From Bacillota bacterium (GTDB lineage Bacteria > Bacillota > Clostridia > Christensenellales > Aristaeellaceae), in contig JAFADG010000004.1 in NCBI GenBank assembly GCA_023425025.1, forward strand, positions 1 to 64,000: a stretch of 64,000 nucleotides of DNA. Direction: 5' to 3'. The translations under genes and the position numbers were made by a program. The notes beneath the pieces are model-generated. The model saw only the letters and a program-made list of their open reading frames with translations, did not search any database and was not told the DNA's origin. Of this stretch, positions 25,436 to 33,924 are shown one piece after another (position 1 is the stretch's first letter; each line of letters begins with the position of its first letter).

Positions 25436-26326
25436 ATGGGTATCAAGATGTCGGCCGGTAGAAGGCTGTTCGTCATTTTTAACTATCTGTTCCTGGCGCT
25501 GCTAATGTTCCTCTGCCTTTTCCCTTTAATTCACGTGCTGGCCCTGTCTTTCAGCAGCAGTTGGGCCGCCACAGCAAAAATGGTGAAGCTGTGGCCAGTG
25601 GCCTTTACTTTCAGCTCCTATGAATATGTCATGAAAAAACCGGAGTTCATCGCTTCGCTGCTGGTATCTCTGAAGCGAGTGGCCATTGGCGTGCCTATCA
25701 ACATGCTGTTTACCGTGCTCATTGCCTATCCGCTTTCCAGAATGAAGTCTGAGTTCCGGATGCGTAGCTTTTACGCATGGTTTTTCATCATCACCATGCT
25801 TTTCAGCGGCGGCCTGATCCCCGCCTACATGGTGATCAGGAACATGCGCATGATTGACACCATCTGGGCGCTGGTGATCCCCGGCGCGGTGCCGGTGTAC
25901 AACGCGCTGCTGCTGATGAACTTCTTTAGGCAGCTCCCCCGGGAAATCGAGGAGTCGGCCTTCCTGGACGGTGCCGGTCACCTGACTAACCTGTGGCGGA
26001 TGCAAATCCCCTTGGCCATGCCGGCCATTGCCACAATCCTGATGTTTTGCACGGTGGGCCACTGGAATTCCTGGTTCGACGGGCTTATCTACATGAACCA
26101 TCCTAATCATTATCCTCTGCAAAGCTACCTTCAGACCGTTGTCACCAGTGTCGACCAGCGGATGACCAACATGACCACAAAGGACCTGGATCTTTTAACC
26201 CTCATCAGCGATAGAACGTCCAAATCCGCCCAGATCTTTCTGGCCGCGCTGCCTATCCTCAGCATCTATCCCTTTTTGCAGCGGTATTTCATGACGGGAA
26301 TCGTGCTGGGCAGTGTTAAAGGCTGA
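25436..26326 (+). CDS. CUT1 sugar ABC transporter permease (YtcP-like)
   Basis: The 296-residue protein has six membrane segments (first LFVIFNYLFLALLMFLCLFP) and the EAA loop PREIEESAFLDGAGHLTNLW. It ends in LQRYFMTGIVLGSVKG, the usual C-terminus of YtcP permeases. A GGAGGGG site precedes ATG 25436. It is the partner of the preceding permease. Confidence 0.9.
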   Translation: MGIKMSAGRRLFVIFNYLFLALLMFLCLFPLIHVLALSFSSSWAATAKMVKLWPVAFTFSSYEYVMKKPEFIASLLVSLKRVAIGVPINMLFTVLIAYPLSRMKSEFRMRSFYAWFFIITMLFSGGLIPAYMVIRNMRMIDTIWALVIPGAVPVYNALLLMNFFRQLPREIEESAFLDGAGHLTNLWRMQIPLAMPAIATILMFCTVGHWNSWFDGLIYMNHPNHYPLQSYLQTVVTSVDQRMTNMTTKDLDLLTLISDRTSKSAQIFLAALPILSIYPFLQRYFMTGIVLGSVKG

Positions 26327-27098
26327 AACTGCGTGTAAAGGCAACCCCGGCTACACCATCGAAGCGGCTCTTCCGCTGTCCTCGCTGAACATTGACATTC
26401 CGGCAAGCGGGAGCATACCCGGGCATACGCTGGAGACCTATCCGGATATCTGCCGCGCCATTGCGGGTGATGGGCACGAGCTCGCCCTGCACGGGTATAC
26501 CCATGAAAATTTGAATGTTCTGCCGGCGGAAGAGGAGCAGGCAATCTTATGGCGGTCATACCGTGCCATGGAAAAACTGACACAAGCGCCGCCCAAAGGC
26601 TTTCGCTCCCCTGCCTGGGATATTTCCTCCCGCACGATTACGAATCTTGCGCAGATGGGCATTTTATATGACAGCAGCCAAATGGGACAGGATTATACGG
26701 TTTACCATGCCCGAACCGGCGATGTTATCGCGCCGGATGCGCCCATGCAATTTGGCAGGCCAACCGGCGTGGTGGAAATTCCCGTCTCCTGGTCTTTGGA
26801 TGATTACCCCTACTTTGAATACCTTCGAACGCCAAGCGGGCTTTTACCCGGGCTCCGCAGGCCCCCGGAAGTATTTGAAAACTGGATGGAGGACGTCCAG
26901 TACATGCTGCGGGATTATGAAAACGGTGTCCTGACGGCCACTTTTCATCCCCAGGTATCGGGCAGGGGGCATCGTTTACTGGCTTTGGAAAAATGGATTG
27001 ACGCCTTGATGAATATGGGGCTGCGGTTTTCCAGGCTGGATGCCATTGCGGAACAGTTTCAGGCAGGTCAAGTCTTTGGCAGATATATGCCGGCATAA
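26313..27098 (+). pseudogene. Polysaccharide deacetylase family protein lacking its N-terminus
   Basis: The frame carries SIPGHTLETYPDICRAIAGD, then HELALHGYTHENL (the H-x3/4-H metal motif of NodB-type deacetylases), FRSPAWDIS and TATFHPQVSGRGH, so most of the catalytic domain is there. The first conserved block (T-F-D-D/V-D) that should precede it is absent. The first 30 codons show no similarity and overlap the end of the permease gene from a GTG. The gene is therefore 5'-truncated or frameshifted and probably inactive. If a translated start exists, the product would lack the catalytic Asp. Confidence 0.65.
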
Positions 27099-27440
27099 CG
27101 TGCTGATACCAGCCGCAAGCAATGTGAAGCAGCATTTCACCATACCGCCATCTGTCAAAATGAAACGACGGCATGCCGAACGGATGCCGGGCTACGGCAG
27201 CCATATCGCAAGCGGCGTTACACATGGCAGACGCATGACTCATACGGAGGTTACCGTTTCCAGCGGCAGCGGTGTGGCACATGAAAAATCGCCGCGCTGC
27301 ACACCGCGGGCACGGCCGCTGCCAAACACCGGACCAGATCAGTGAGACGCTGCTTAGGACACTCCGCCGCGCGGGGTCGAAGATCGCTGTCGCATTCTTC
27401 GGCATGTATCCAATTTGAATAAAACAGGAGGAACCACACC
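27099..27440. other. Non-coding stretch, possibly decayed
   Basis: No gene, RNA or strong hairpin is seen in these 340 bases apart from an AGGAGG site at 27427-27432 serving the next gene. GC content and codon-like texture suggest decayed coding DNA, but no family is recognisable. Confidence 0.35.
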
Positions 27441-27740
27441 ATGGCCGCCATTTTTGAAGCATTGATGGTTGTCTGCTTCGGCCTTTCTTGGCCTATGTCT
27501 GTGTACCGGTCCTGGAAATCCCGCACCGCCAAGGGAAAGAGTCTGTTTTTTGAGGTGTTCATTTTGCTGGGATACCTGTGCGGGATCACCAGCAAGCTCG
27601 TTTTCGGAAATATTACCTATGTCTTCCTTTTTTATGTCCTGAATATCCTGATGGTTGCTGCCGATCTTATGATGTATTTCCGGAACCGCCGGCTGGACAG
27701 GATGCAGCAAGCCAGCCAGGATACCTCCCTGCCAACGTAA
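27441..27740 (+). CDS. Small three-helix membrane protein, PQ-loop/SemiSWEET-like
   Basis: The 99-residue product has three membrane helices (about residues 5-20, 35-55, 60-80). LSWPMSVYRSWKSRTAKGKS after helix 1 matches the PQ-loop pattern of a conserved proline followed by R-x-K-S-x-x-x-x-S. SemiSWEETs of this size transport small sugars as dimers. Similar unnamed proteins are common in Clostridia. A good AGGAGG site precedes ATG 27441, and a stem-loop overlaps the stop, so it is probably monocistronic. Confidence 0.75.
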   Translation: MAAIFEALMVVCFGLSWPMSVYRSWKSRTAKGKSLFFEVFILLGYLCGITSKLVFGNITYVFLFYVLNILMVAADLMMYFRNRRLDRMQQASQDTSLPT

Positions 27741-27764
27741 GGCTGATTCGCCTTACCTTGGCAG
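27729..27764 (+). terminator. Long stem-loop overlapping the stop of the PQ-loop gene
   Basis: CTGCCAA-C-GTAAGGC (27729-27743) pairs with GCCTTAC-C-TTGGCAG (27750-27764), a 14-bp stem with one C-C mismatch. The T-rich CTTTTT lies about 10 bases further on, so termination is likely but not classical. Confidence 0.6.
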
Positions 27765-27945
27765 CTTACCGTTCTTTTTGCCGCGCCTGTGGCATGTGAC
27801 TCTATTATCCTTTGCTCATAATCATATCATGTTGTTTTTTGTATATTGCTTTTTCTCCATCATTCAACCGATGTGACGGCCGCTATCATAACACCACGCA
27901 GCGTATGGCATAGAGGAAAAGAACCTCTTGCGCGAAATGATGTAC

Positions 27946-27976
27946 TTGGCGAAAAAGAAATTGCTTATGGTATAAT
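27946..27976 (+). promoter_or_regulatory. Probable promoter of the AraC regulator gene
   Basis: TTGGCG (27946-27951) and a perfect TATAAT (27971-27976) are 19 bases apart. Transcription would start near 27983, after the upstream ATG at 27975. This argues for one of the later start codons of the AraC gene. Confidence 0.5.
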
Positions 27977-28031
27977 GGAGCGACAGATTTCAATGTTTGA
28001 GTACGTAGCGCATTGGGAAAGGAGGAGCGGA

Positions 28032-28859
28032 GTGAAGGCGCCTGAGGAAAAGCAGTTTCTTAATTACATGGCGCAGGCCTCCTGTGTTTTTCTGGACGCT
28101 GTTGCATGCACGGTGCCCCCCAACAGCAAAACGACAGATAGAAGGACGCATCCTTACGCCGCCGGGCTGCTCTTTGCCTTGGAAGGCAGCGCGCGTTTTA
28201 CAGTCGATGGAGAGGTATTTGCGTTCCAGCCAGGCATGATTGCTCATTTTGGCGCTAACGCGATGATGAACAAGGAGGTGACGGGCGATAAGCACTGGAA
28301 ATATGTAGTCATTCATTACACAATTCCGGAAAGTGAAGCGACGACATGCCCTTTCTACGCCGCGCATGCCGTCCTCGTCAGGGATGCGACTGCCAGGGCC
28401 ATGCATCTGCTGGACAGGCTCGTTCAGTTGGAAGGAAATCCGGACAGCCTTTCGGTTTTAAAGAGCAAGACGCTGTTTGCCAATATCCTGGAGGAGGTCG
28501 CCCTGTGCGTCGCGGCCAAGCAGGGCCAGAAGGGCCGGAATCAGATGGAGGATGCTATAGAATACTTGCACAGCCACTATTCCGCCCAGTTTACGGTAGA
28601 GGAGCTGGCATCAAGGCATGGCCTGCAGGCCAAACGCTTCTGCTATCTGTTCAGAAAGCAGACCGGCATGTCACCGATTCAATTCCTGCTGGAATTGAGG
28701 GTTCATAAAGCCAAGGAGCTGCTGGCCCATCAAACGGACCTGCCGGTTTCACATATCGCCGATGCCGTGGGGTACCGCGATTCCTTTTATTTCAGCCGCC
28801 TGTTCAAAAAAGTTACATCCTATTCCCCCACCGAATACCGGGCTTTGTTTGGAAAATAG
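28032..28859 (+). CDS. AraC-family transcriptional regulator
   Basis: The product of about 275 residues has an N-terminal cupin-like sensing domain (GLLFALEGSARFTVDGEVFA, HFGANAMMNKE). Two C-terminal helix-turn-helix motifs follow (FTVEELASRHGLQAKRFCYL; VSHIADAVGYRDSFYFSRLF), ending SPTEYRALFG. GTG 28032 is preferred because AAGGAGG lies 6 bases upstream; ATG 27993 in frame is an alternative. It lies directly upstream of the iron-transport and nitrogenase-like operon in the same direction and may activate it when a ferric ligand is present, as AraC regulators do in other siderophore systems. Confidence 0.85.
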   Translation: MKAPEEKQFLNYMAQASCVFLDAVACTVPPNSKTTDRRTHPYAAGLLFALEGSARFTVDGEVFAFQPGMIAHFGANAMMNKEVTGDKHWKYVVIHYTIPESEATTCPFYAAHAVLVRDATARAMHLLDRLVQLEGNPDSLSVLKSKTLFANILEEVALCVAAKQGQKGRNQMEDAIEYLHSHYSAQFTVEELASRHGLQAKRFCYLFRKQTGMSPIQFLLELRVHKAKELLAHQTDLPVSHIADAVGYRDSFYFSRLFKKVTSYSPTEYRALFGK

Positions 28860-28900
28860 TCCATGCCCATTTGGAAATTCATCCATTCCCTTCGCACGTA

Positions 28901-28918
28901 AGTTAGTATATACTAACT
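28901..28918. promoter_or_regulatory. GTTAG-N6-CTAAC operator box A
   Basis: AGTTAGTATATACTAACT is a perfect 18-bp palindrome in the leader of the iron operon. GGTTAG-type half-sites are characteristic of DtxR/IdeR iron repressors, although the spacing here (six bases between half-sites) differs from the DtxR consensus. It is one of three such boxes seen in the window. Confidence 0.65.
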
Positions 28919-29037
28919 CCGATTGATTTAGCAGGGTTTCGATTCCCGGGACATCAAGCGCCATCCACCGTCTCCAATAGGCGCAAGAGCCGCTTGTCTT
29001 GGGAGGTTGATAAAAGCCCTGCAGTTTTTCCACAGTT

Positions 29038-29055
29038 GGTTAGCTCGCGCTAACC
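29038..29055. promoter_or_regulatory. GTTAG-N6-CTAAC operator box B
   Basis: GGTTAGC-TCGC-GCTAACC is a perfect inverted repeat 41 bases before the binding-protein ATG. It shares the GTTAG-N6-CTAAC frame with boxes A and C. No clear promoter is visible beside it. Confidence 0.7.
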
Positions 29056-29096
29056 TCTTGACAGGCTGTCCCATTCCAACAACTACGGAGGGAATT

Positions 29097-30917
29097 ATGA
29101 ACAAACGGAATGCTTCCATCCTCAGCCTTATGTTTTCGTTGGTCCTTCTTGTATCTTGTCTGACCCCCACAGCTACCACCGCTGCGCTTGCGCAGGCAGG
29201 GCAGGATGCCTGGCCCAGAACCTACACCGATGTGCTTGGCCGCGAAACCACCTTGGAAAAGGAACCCGAGCGTGTTGCTCTTTTGTTCTTCCATAATTAT
29301 GAACACATGCTGATCCTGGGCAAAGCTCCTTACGCGGCCACCGATATGGAGGATGTTTATAGGGGCTGGGGCAGCCTGATTCCCTTCAATGTCCAATATG
29401 AGATTCTGGAACTGGGCGCCACCGGCGAACCGAATCTGGAAAAGATTCTGGAAGTGGAACCGGACTTGATCCTCATCGCCGCCGCCCAGTTTGAAAAGGT
29501 TGGCGCCGACCTGGAAAAGATCGCCCCCACCATCGTAGTAGGCCGTAATGAGGAAGGCTGGGTCACTTGGTGGGAGAAGCTGACGGAATACGGCAAGATT
29601 CTGGGCCTGGAAGAGAAAGCTGCAAAGACCATTGATGAGATCAACGGTAAAATTACCGCCGCAAGAGAAACCCTGGCCGCCTATTCCGACAAGACCGTAG
29701 CTTTGATTACCTTGCGGGAAAAGAACATGTCGGCCTACGCCACCGATTATGTCTATAATAAGGAAACAGGCCTTGGCGTGACCAAGCCTGCCAAGTATCC
29801 TGAATTGGTGACGGAGGAAATCACCCTGGAAGGCCTGGCGGAAATGGACCCGGACTACATCTTCCTTTACGATAATGCCGTTACCACCGTGGACGAGGAT
29901 GCTTTGGCCGAGCTTGAGAAAAACAGCGTGTGGGCCTCTCTGAAGGCGTTCAAAAACAACAATATCACCTTTGTGGACCGCGCCGCGTTTTCCGGCGGCC
30001 CCATCGGTATGATGCTGGGCACGGAGACCATTTTGAACAAGATTGCCGGCGGGCAGGAGACGGCTGGCGGTGCGGAAGCGGAAGGTGCCTTCCCCAGGAC
30101 CTACAAGGACGGCCTTGGCTATGACGTGGTCATCGAAAAAAAGCCCGAGCGCATTGCGGTTTTGCACTTTGGCTACACCGAATACTTGCTGGCTATGGAT
30201 GTGATGCCGGTGGCCGCTGCTCAGCTGGAAGTGGCCATGGGATTTGAAACCCTGAAAGCCTTTCCGCTTGACACCGTTGAGCATATCGGCCAGGTGATGT
30301 CCCCCAACCTGGAAAAACTGGTGGAAATCGCTCCTGATCTGATCATCGCCACTCCCGGCGTGCATGACAGCATGCGGGACAGCCTTAACAAAATTGCCCC
30401 GGTGGTTTTCAAAACGGCTTATGGCACCTGGGAAGAAACCTTGATGGATTACGCCTACATTCTGGGTACTGAAGGCAAGGCTCAGGCGTATATCGGTGAA
30501 ACCAACCGGATCGTTGAAGAAACCAGGGCGGCTCTCTCCGTTTTTGAGAATGAAACCTTTGTCTTCCTTCGGCCCAGCAGCAAGGGCGACTTTTATCTGG
30601 TAGGAACGCAGCCCTTCTCCCAGTACTACAGCAAAGAAGAGGGCTTTGGCTTAAATGCCCCCGCGGGCTTTCCTGAGCAGGCGGACAACGTCGCCCTGGA
30701 AGCCCTGGCTGAAATGAATCCCTCCTATATTTTCTTCCAGGATGATGAAGAGGTCTGCCGCGCCAAAGTGGAAGAACTCAAGGATTCCAGCGTGTGGAAT
30801 ACCATTTCCGCTGTGCAAAACGGACATATCTACTACCTGGATATTTCCGTGAACACCGGCAGCCCCCTGGCTGTGAAGCTGGCTGCGGAGCAGATTACCA
30901 AAAGCTTGATTCCCTGA
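29097..30917 (+). CDS. Iron-complex ABC transporter lipoprotein with two fused FecB-like domains
   Basis: The 606-residue protein has a lipobox, LLVSC (Cys at about residue 18), so it is anchored on the cell surface. Two FecB/FhuD-like binding domains lie in tandem: one at about 36-315 (FPRTYTDVLG-like start WPRTYTDVLGRETTLEKEPE) and one at about 332-606 (FPRTYKDGLGYDVVIEKKPE). Both keep the family blocks NLEKILEVEPDLIL / NLEKLVEIAPDLII and LAEMDPDYIF / LAEMNPSYIF. Usual members have one domain of about 300 residues. It would deliver a siderophore, haem or related iron complex to the FecCD permeases downstream. ATG 29097 follows CGGAGGG. Confidence 0.88.
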   Translation: MNKRNASILSLMFSLVLLVSCLTPTATTAALAQAGQDAWPRTYTDVLGRETTLEKEPERVALLFFHNYEHMLILGKAPYAATDMEDVYRGWGSLIPFNVQYEILELGATGEPNLEKILEVEPDLILIAAAQFEKVGADLEKIAPTIVVGRNEEGWVTWWEKLTEYGKILGLEEKAAKTIDEINGKITAARETLAAYSDKTVALITLREKNMSAYATDYVYNKETGLGVTKPAKYPELVTEEITLEGLAEMDPDYIFLYDNAVTTVDEDALAELEKNSVWASLKAFKNNNITFVDRAAFSGGPIGMMLGTETILNKIAGGQETAGGAEAEGAFPRTYKDGLGYDVVIEKKPERIAVLHFGYTEYLLAMDVMPVAAAQLEVAMGFETLKAFPLDTVEHIGQVMSPNLEKLVEIAPDLIIATPGVHDSMRDSLNKIAPVVFKTAYGTWEETLMDYAYILGTEGKAQAYIGETNRIVEETRAALSVFENETFVFLRPSSKGDFYLVGTQPFSQYYSKEEGFGLNAPAGFPEQADNVALEALAEMNPSYIFFQDDEEVCRAKVEELKDSSVWNTISAVQNGHIYYLDISVNTGSPLAVKLAAEQITKSLIP

Positions 30918-30936
30918 TACAAGGAATCCCTCCACG

Positions 30937-30972
30937 CAAGCCAGGGCGCAGTCAATATGCTGCGCCCGCTTG
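30937..30972 (+). terminator. Stem-loop between binding-protein and permease genes
   Basis: CAAGC plus GGGCGCAG (30937-30951) pair with CTGCGCCC plus GCTTG (30960-30972), with a two-base bulge on the left arm. It starts 19 bases after the binding-protein stop and has no T-run, so partial read-through into the permease genes is expected. Confidence 0.65.
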
Positions 30973-31011
30973 TGTTTGTTATGATGAGCAAGAAAATAAA
31001 GGAGAGCTGAA

Positions 31012-32034
31012 GTGGAGCTTCACGCGTCGCGTTCACCGGGAAAAAACCTGCTTGCGGCAAGCGCGGTATGGGGTTTGGGTACGCTGATTTTAATATTGTC
31101 CATGGCCTTTTCCATCTCCCAGGGAGCGGCCCGCATCCCTGTGGACGAAGTCTTTTCCTCTTTGTTTCGTTTTGATGAGACCAGCCGCTATCATTTGATC
31201 GTAAGGGATCTGCGCATGCCGAGGGTGCTTGCAAGCGCTCTGGTGGGCATGGCATTTTCGGTATCGGGGGCAATCATGCAGGGTGTGACCCGTAACCCCC
31301 TTGCCGATACGGGCCTGATGGGCTTAAACGCCGGAGCGGGTTTCGCCCTTTCGCTGACGTTTGCCCTGTTTCCCAAAACATCGTACATGCATGTGGTGAT
31401 TTCCTCCTTTTTAGGGGCGGCGGTAGGCGCTGTGCTGGTGTTCGGCATTGCCTCCCTGCGCAAGGGTGGTTTAAGCCCTATGCGTATGGTGCTGGCTGGC
31501 GCTGCCGTGGCCGCGATGCTTTCCGCCGTCAGCCAGGCGGTGGCCCTGTATTTCAACGTGGCCCAGGACATTATGTTCTGGACAGCCGGCGGCGTGTCGG
31601 GCTCCACCTGGGACCAGCTTTCCCTGCTGGCGCCATGGGTGATCGGCGCGATGCTGGCGGCCATCCTCTTATCCCGGCCCATCTCCCTGCTAAACCTGGG
31701 CGAGGATGTGGCAAGGGGCCTTGGCATCAACACCATGCTCATCAAGGGCCTGTGTTCTCTTGTGGTGCTGGTGCTGGCGGGTTCCTCCGTCGCCGTGGTA
31801 GGCGCCGTCGGCTTCGTGGGGCTTATCATCCCGCATCTTGCAAGGTTTCTGGTGGGGGCCGACTACCGGTATATCATCCCCACCTCAGCCATCCTGGGCG
31901 GATTATTGATGGTGTGGGCGGATCTTGGGGCCCGGATGCTGAATCCGCCCTTTGAAACGCCCATCGGCGTTCTCACCGCGCTGATCGGGGTTCCCTTCTT
32001 TCTCTACCTGGCCAAGAAGGACAGGAGGGGATGA
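31012..32034 (+). CDS. FecCD-family iron-complex permease 1
   Basis: The 340-residue protein has eight to ten membrane segments. Conserved FecCD blocks include LRMPRVLASALVGMAFSVSG and GVTRNPLADTGLMGLNAGAG. Also present are GAVGFVGLIIPHLARFLVGA and a PIGVLTALIGVPFFLYL end. It starts at GTG 31012 with GGAGAG 7 bases upstream. Its stop overlaps the next ATG. It forms a heterodimeric channel with the next gene product. Confidence 0.92.
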   Translation: MELHASRSPGKNLLAASAVWGLGTLILILSMAFSISQGAARIPVDEVFSSLFRFDETSRYHLIVRDLRMPRVLASALVGMAFSVSGAIMQGVTRNPLADTGLMGLNAGAGFALSLTFALFPKTSYMHVVISSFLGAAVGAVLVFGIASLRKGGLSPMRMVLAGAAVAAMLSAVSQAVALYFNVAQDIMFWTAGGVSGSTWDQLSLLAPWVIGAMLAAILLSRPISLLNLGEDVARGLGINTMLIKGLCSLVVLVLAGSSVAVVGAVGFVGLIIPHLARFLVGADYRYIIPTSAILGGLLMVWADLGARMLNPPFETPIGVLTALIGVPFFLYLAKKDRRG

Positions 32035-33071
32035 GTATGGAAATCAAGTATCAAAACGAGGCCTACAAAAGAAAGCGGGCCATCCGCAGCGCCCTGATTT
32101 TTGTTATCTTTGTGTGCCTGCTGCTGTTATCCCTTGTCATCAGCATGAACACCGGCTATACCCGCCTGAGTGTTTGGGACACCTTTCGTACGCTTTTTGG
32201 CTCCGGCAGCGCCAAGGAAAACCTGATCCTCTTTGATTTGCGGCTCCCGCGCATTGTTTTATCCATATTGGTAGGCGCCGGTCTTGCCACATCCGGCTGC
32301 ATTATACAGGGGATCACAAAAAATCCCCTGGCCGATCCGGGACTGCTGGGCATCAATGCCGGCGCGGGGCTGATGGTGGTGCTGTTTGTATTGTTTGTCG
32401 GTACCAAATCCTTTCTGGCTGTCTTCACGCTGCCTTACCTTGCCCTGATCGGCGCGGTCATCGCCGCCATACTGATCTACACCCTTGCGTACAAGCGGTA
32501 CAAGGGCGTATCGCCCATCCGGCTGATATTGACGGGCGTGGCCGTGCATGCCGGCATATCCGCCTTTACCACGCTGCTGGTTGTCAAAATGGATGAAACA
32601 CAATATGAGTTTGTGGCTACCTGGCAAGCGGGCAGCGTGTGGGGCACCAACTGGCTTTTTGTGCTTTCCCTTTTGCCGTGGCTGCTTGTGCTCTTGCCTT
32701 ATGCTCTATATAAGGCAAGGACACTGGACGTTTTAAACCTGGGCGATGATCCGGCCCTGGGCCTGGGCGCTCCGGTGGAAAAGGAACGCCGGAAGCTGCT
32801 GTTCACCGCTGTCGCGCTGGCTGCCTCCTGCGTGGCGGTCAGCGGAAACATCAGCTTTGTGGGCCTGTTGGCCCCCCATATCGCAAGAAGGCTGGTAGGG
32901 CCCAAGCACAGCATTCTTTTGCCTACTGCGGCTGTGGCGGGAGGTGTGCTGCTGTCAGCGGCGGATACCGTTGCCAGGGTGATCGTGCAGCCTTCGGAAA
33001 TCCCCGCCGGGCTGATGGTGGCCATCCTGGGCGCGCCGTATTTCTTGTACCTGCTCGCCAAGTCCAAATAA
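32031..33071 (+). CDS. FecCD-family iron-complex permease 2
   Basis: The 346-residue protein has the same blocks as its neighbour: LRLPRIVLSILVGAGLATSG, GITKNPLADPGLLGINAGAG, ISFVGLLAPHIARRLVG and PAGLMVAILGAPYFLYL. The ATG overlaps the preceding stop by 4 bases. A second in-frame ATG at 32037 has better spacing to AGGAGGGG. The low identity to permease 1 is typical for a heterodimer. Confidence 0.92.
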   Translation: MSMEIKYQNEAYKRKRAIRSALIFVIFVCLLLLSLVISMNTGYTRLSVWDTFRTLFGSGSAKENLILFDLRLPRIVLSILVGAGLATSGCIIQGITKNPLADPGLLGINAGAGLMVVLFVLFVGTKSFLAVFTLPYLALIGAVIAAILIYTLAYKRYKGVSPIRLILTGVAVHAGISAFTTLLVVKMDETQYEFVATWQAGSVWGTNWLFVLSLLPWLLVLLPYALYKARTLDVLNLGDDPALGLGAPVEKERRKLLFTAVALAASCVAVSGNISFVGLLAPHIARRLVGPKHSILLPTAAVAGGVLLSAADTVARVIVQPSEIPAGLMVAILGAPYFLYLLAKSK

Positions 33072-33098
33072 AACCGTCCGGAAAGAAGGGATACAGTG

Positions 33099-33884
33099 AT
33101 GGAGTGCATCAAGACAGCTAACTTGAGCGTTGCTTATGACCAGGTGCCTGTCGTCAATCAAATGGATATTGCCATCGCCGCGGGGAAAATCACCACCATT
33201 ATCGGCCCCAACGGCTGCGGGAAATCCACTTTGCTCAAGGCCGTGGGCCGGATTTTGCGGCCTATGGGCGGCAGCGTTTACCTTAACGGAAAGGACATCA
33301 GGCTTCTCCCCACAAAGGAGATCGCCAAAAAGATGGCCATCCTGCCCCAAACCCCTGTGGCGCCGGACGGGCTGACCGTAGGCGAATTGGTGGCCTACGG
33401 CCGCTATCCCCATCAGCGGGGCATGGGAAAGCTGACCCCCGATGACAGGGATGTGATCCGCTGGGCGCTGGATGTGACGAAGCTCGCCCCGCTGGAAAAT
33501 CGGGCGGTGGATACGCTTTCCGGCGGGCAGCGGCAGAAGGTGTGGATTGCCATGGCCCTGGCCCAGCAGACGGACCTCATACTGCTGGATGAGCCCACCA
33601 CATACCTGGACCTTGCCCACCAGCTGGAGGTGCTGGAGCTTTTACAGGCGTTAAACCGCGAGCAAAACCGTACCATCATCATGGTATTGCATGAAATCAA
33701 TCTGGCCGCCCGCTTTGCCGATCATCTGGTAGCCATCCGCCAGGGCGAGGTCGTTTGCTGCGGCAGGCCCTGCGAGGTTGTGACGCCGGAGGTTTTGCGC
33801 AAGGTCTTCCATATTGAGGCCACCGTCTGCATGGAGGAAAAAACAGGCCGCCCGGTATGCCTGTCCTATGATCTGATGAAATAA
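33099..33884 (+). CDS. FecE-family ABC transporter ATPase
   Basis: The product of about 261 residues has Walker A GPNGCGKSTLLKAV, the Q-loop ILPQTP, signature TLSGGQRQKVWIAMALAQ, Walker B LILLDEPTTYLDLAHQLEVL and the switch His in MVLHEIN. The DEPTTYLDLAHQ form is characteristic of siderophore/haem/cobalamin importers. GTG 33096 and ATG 33099 are both possible starts after GAAGGG. It completes the importer, and the nitrogenase-like genes begin 40 bases later. Confidence 0.93.
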   Translation: MECIKTANLSVAYDQVPVVNQMDIAIAAGKITTIIGPNGCGKSTLLKAVGRILRPMGGSVYLNGKDIRLLPTKEIAKKMAILPQTPVAPDGLTVGELVAYGRYPHQRGMGKLTPDDRDVIRWALDVTKLAPLENRAVDTLSGGQRQKVWIAMALAQQTDLILLDEPTTYLDLAHQLEVLELLQALNREQNRTIIMVLHEINLAARFADHLVAIRQGEVVCCGRPCEVVTPEVLRKVFHIEATVCMEEKTGRPVCLSYDLMK

Positions 33885-33924
33885 GGCAGGCCTATATACA
33901 TTCTTAATCGACAAGGAAGAACGC

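Noticed and set aside
28860..29096. Cobalamin or other riboswitch ahead of the iron operon
   Set aside because: No conserved riboswitch core is visible; the region is explained by two palindromic operator boxes.
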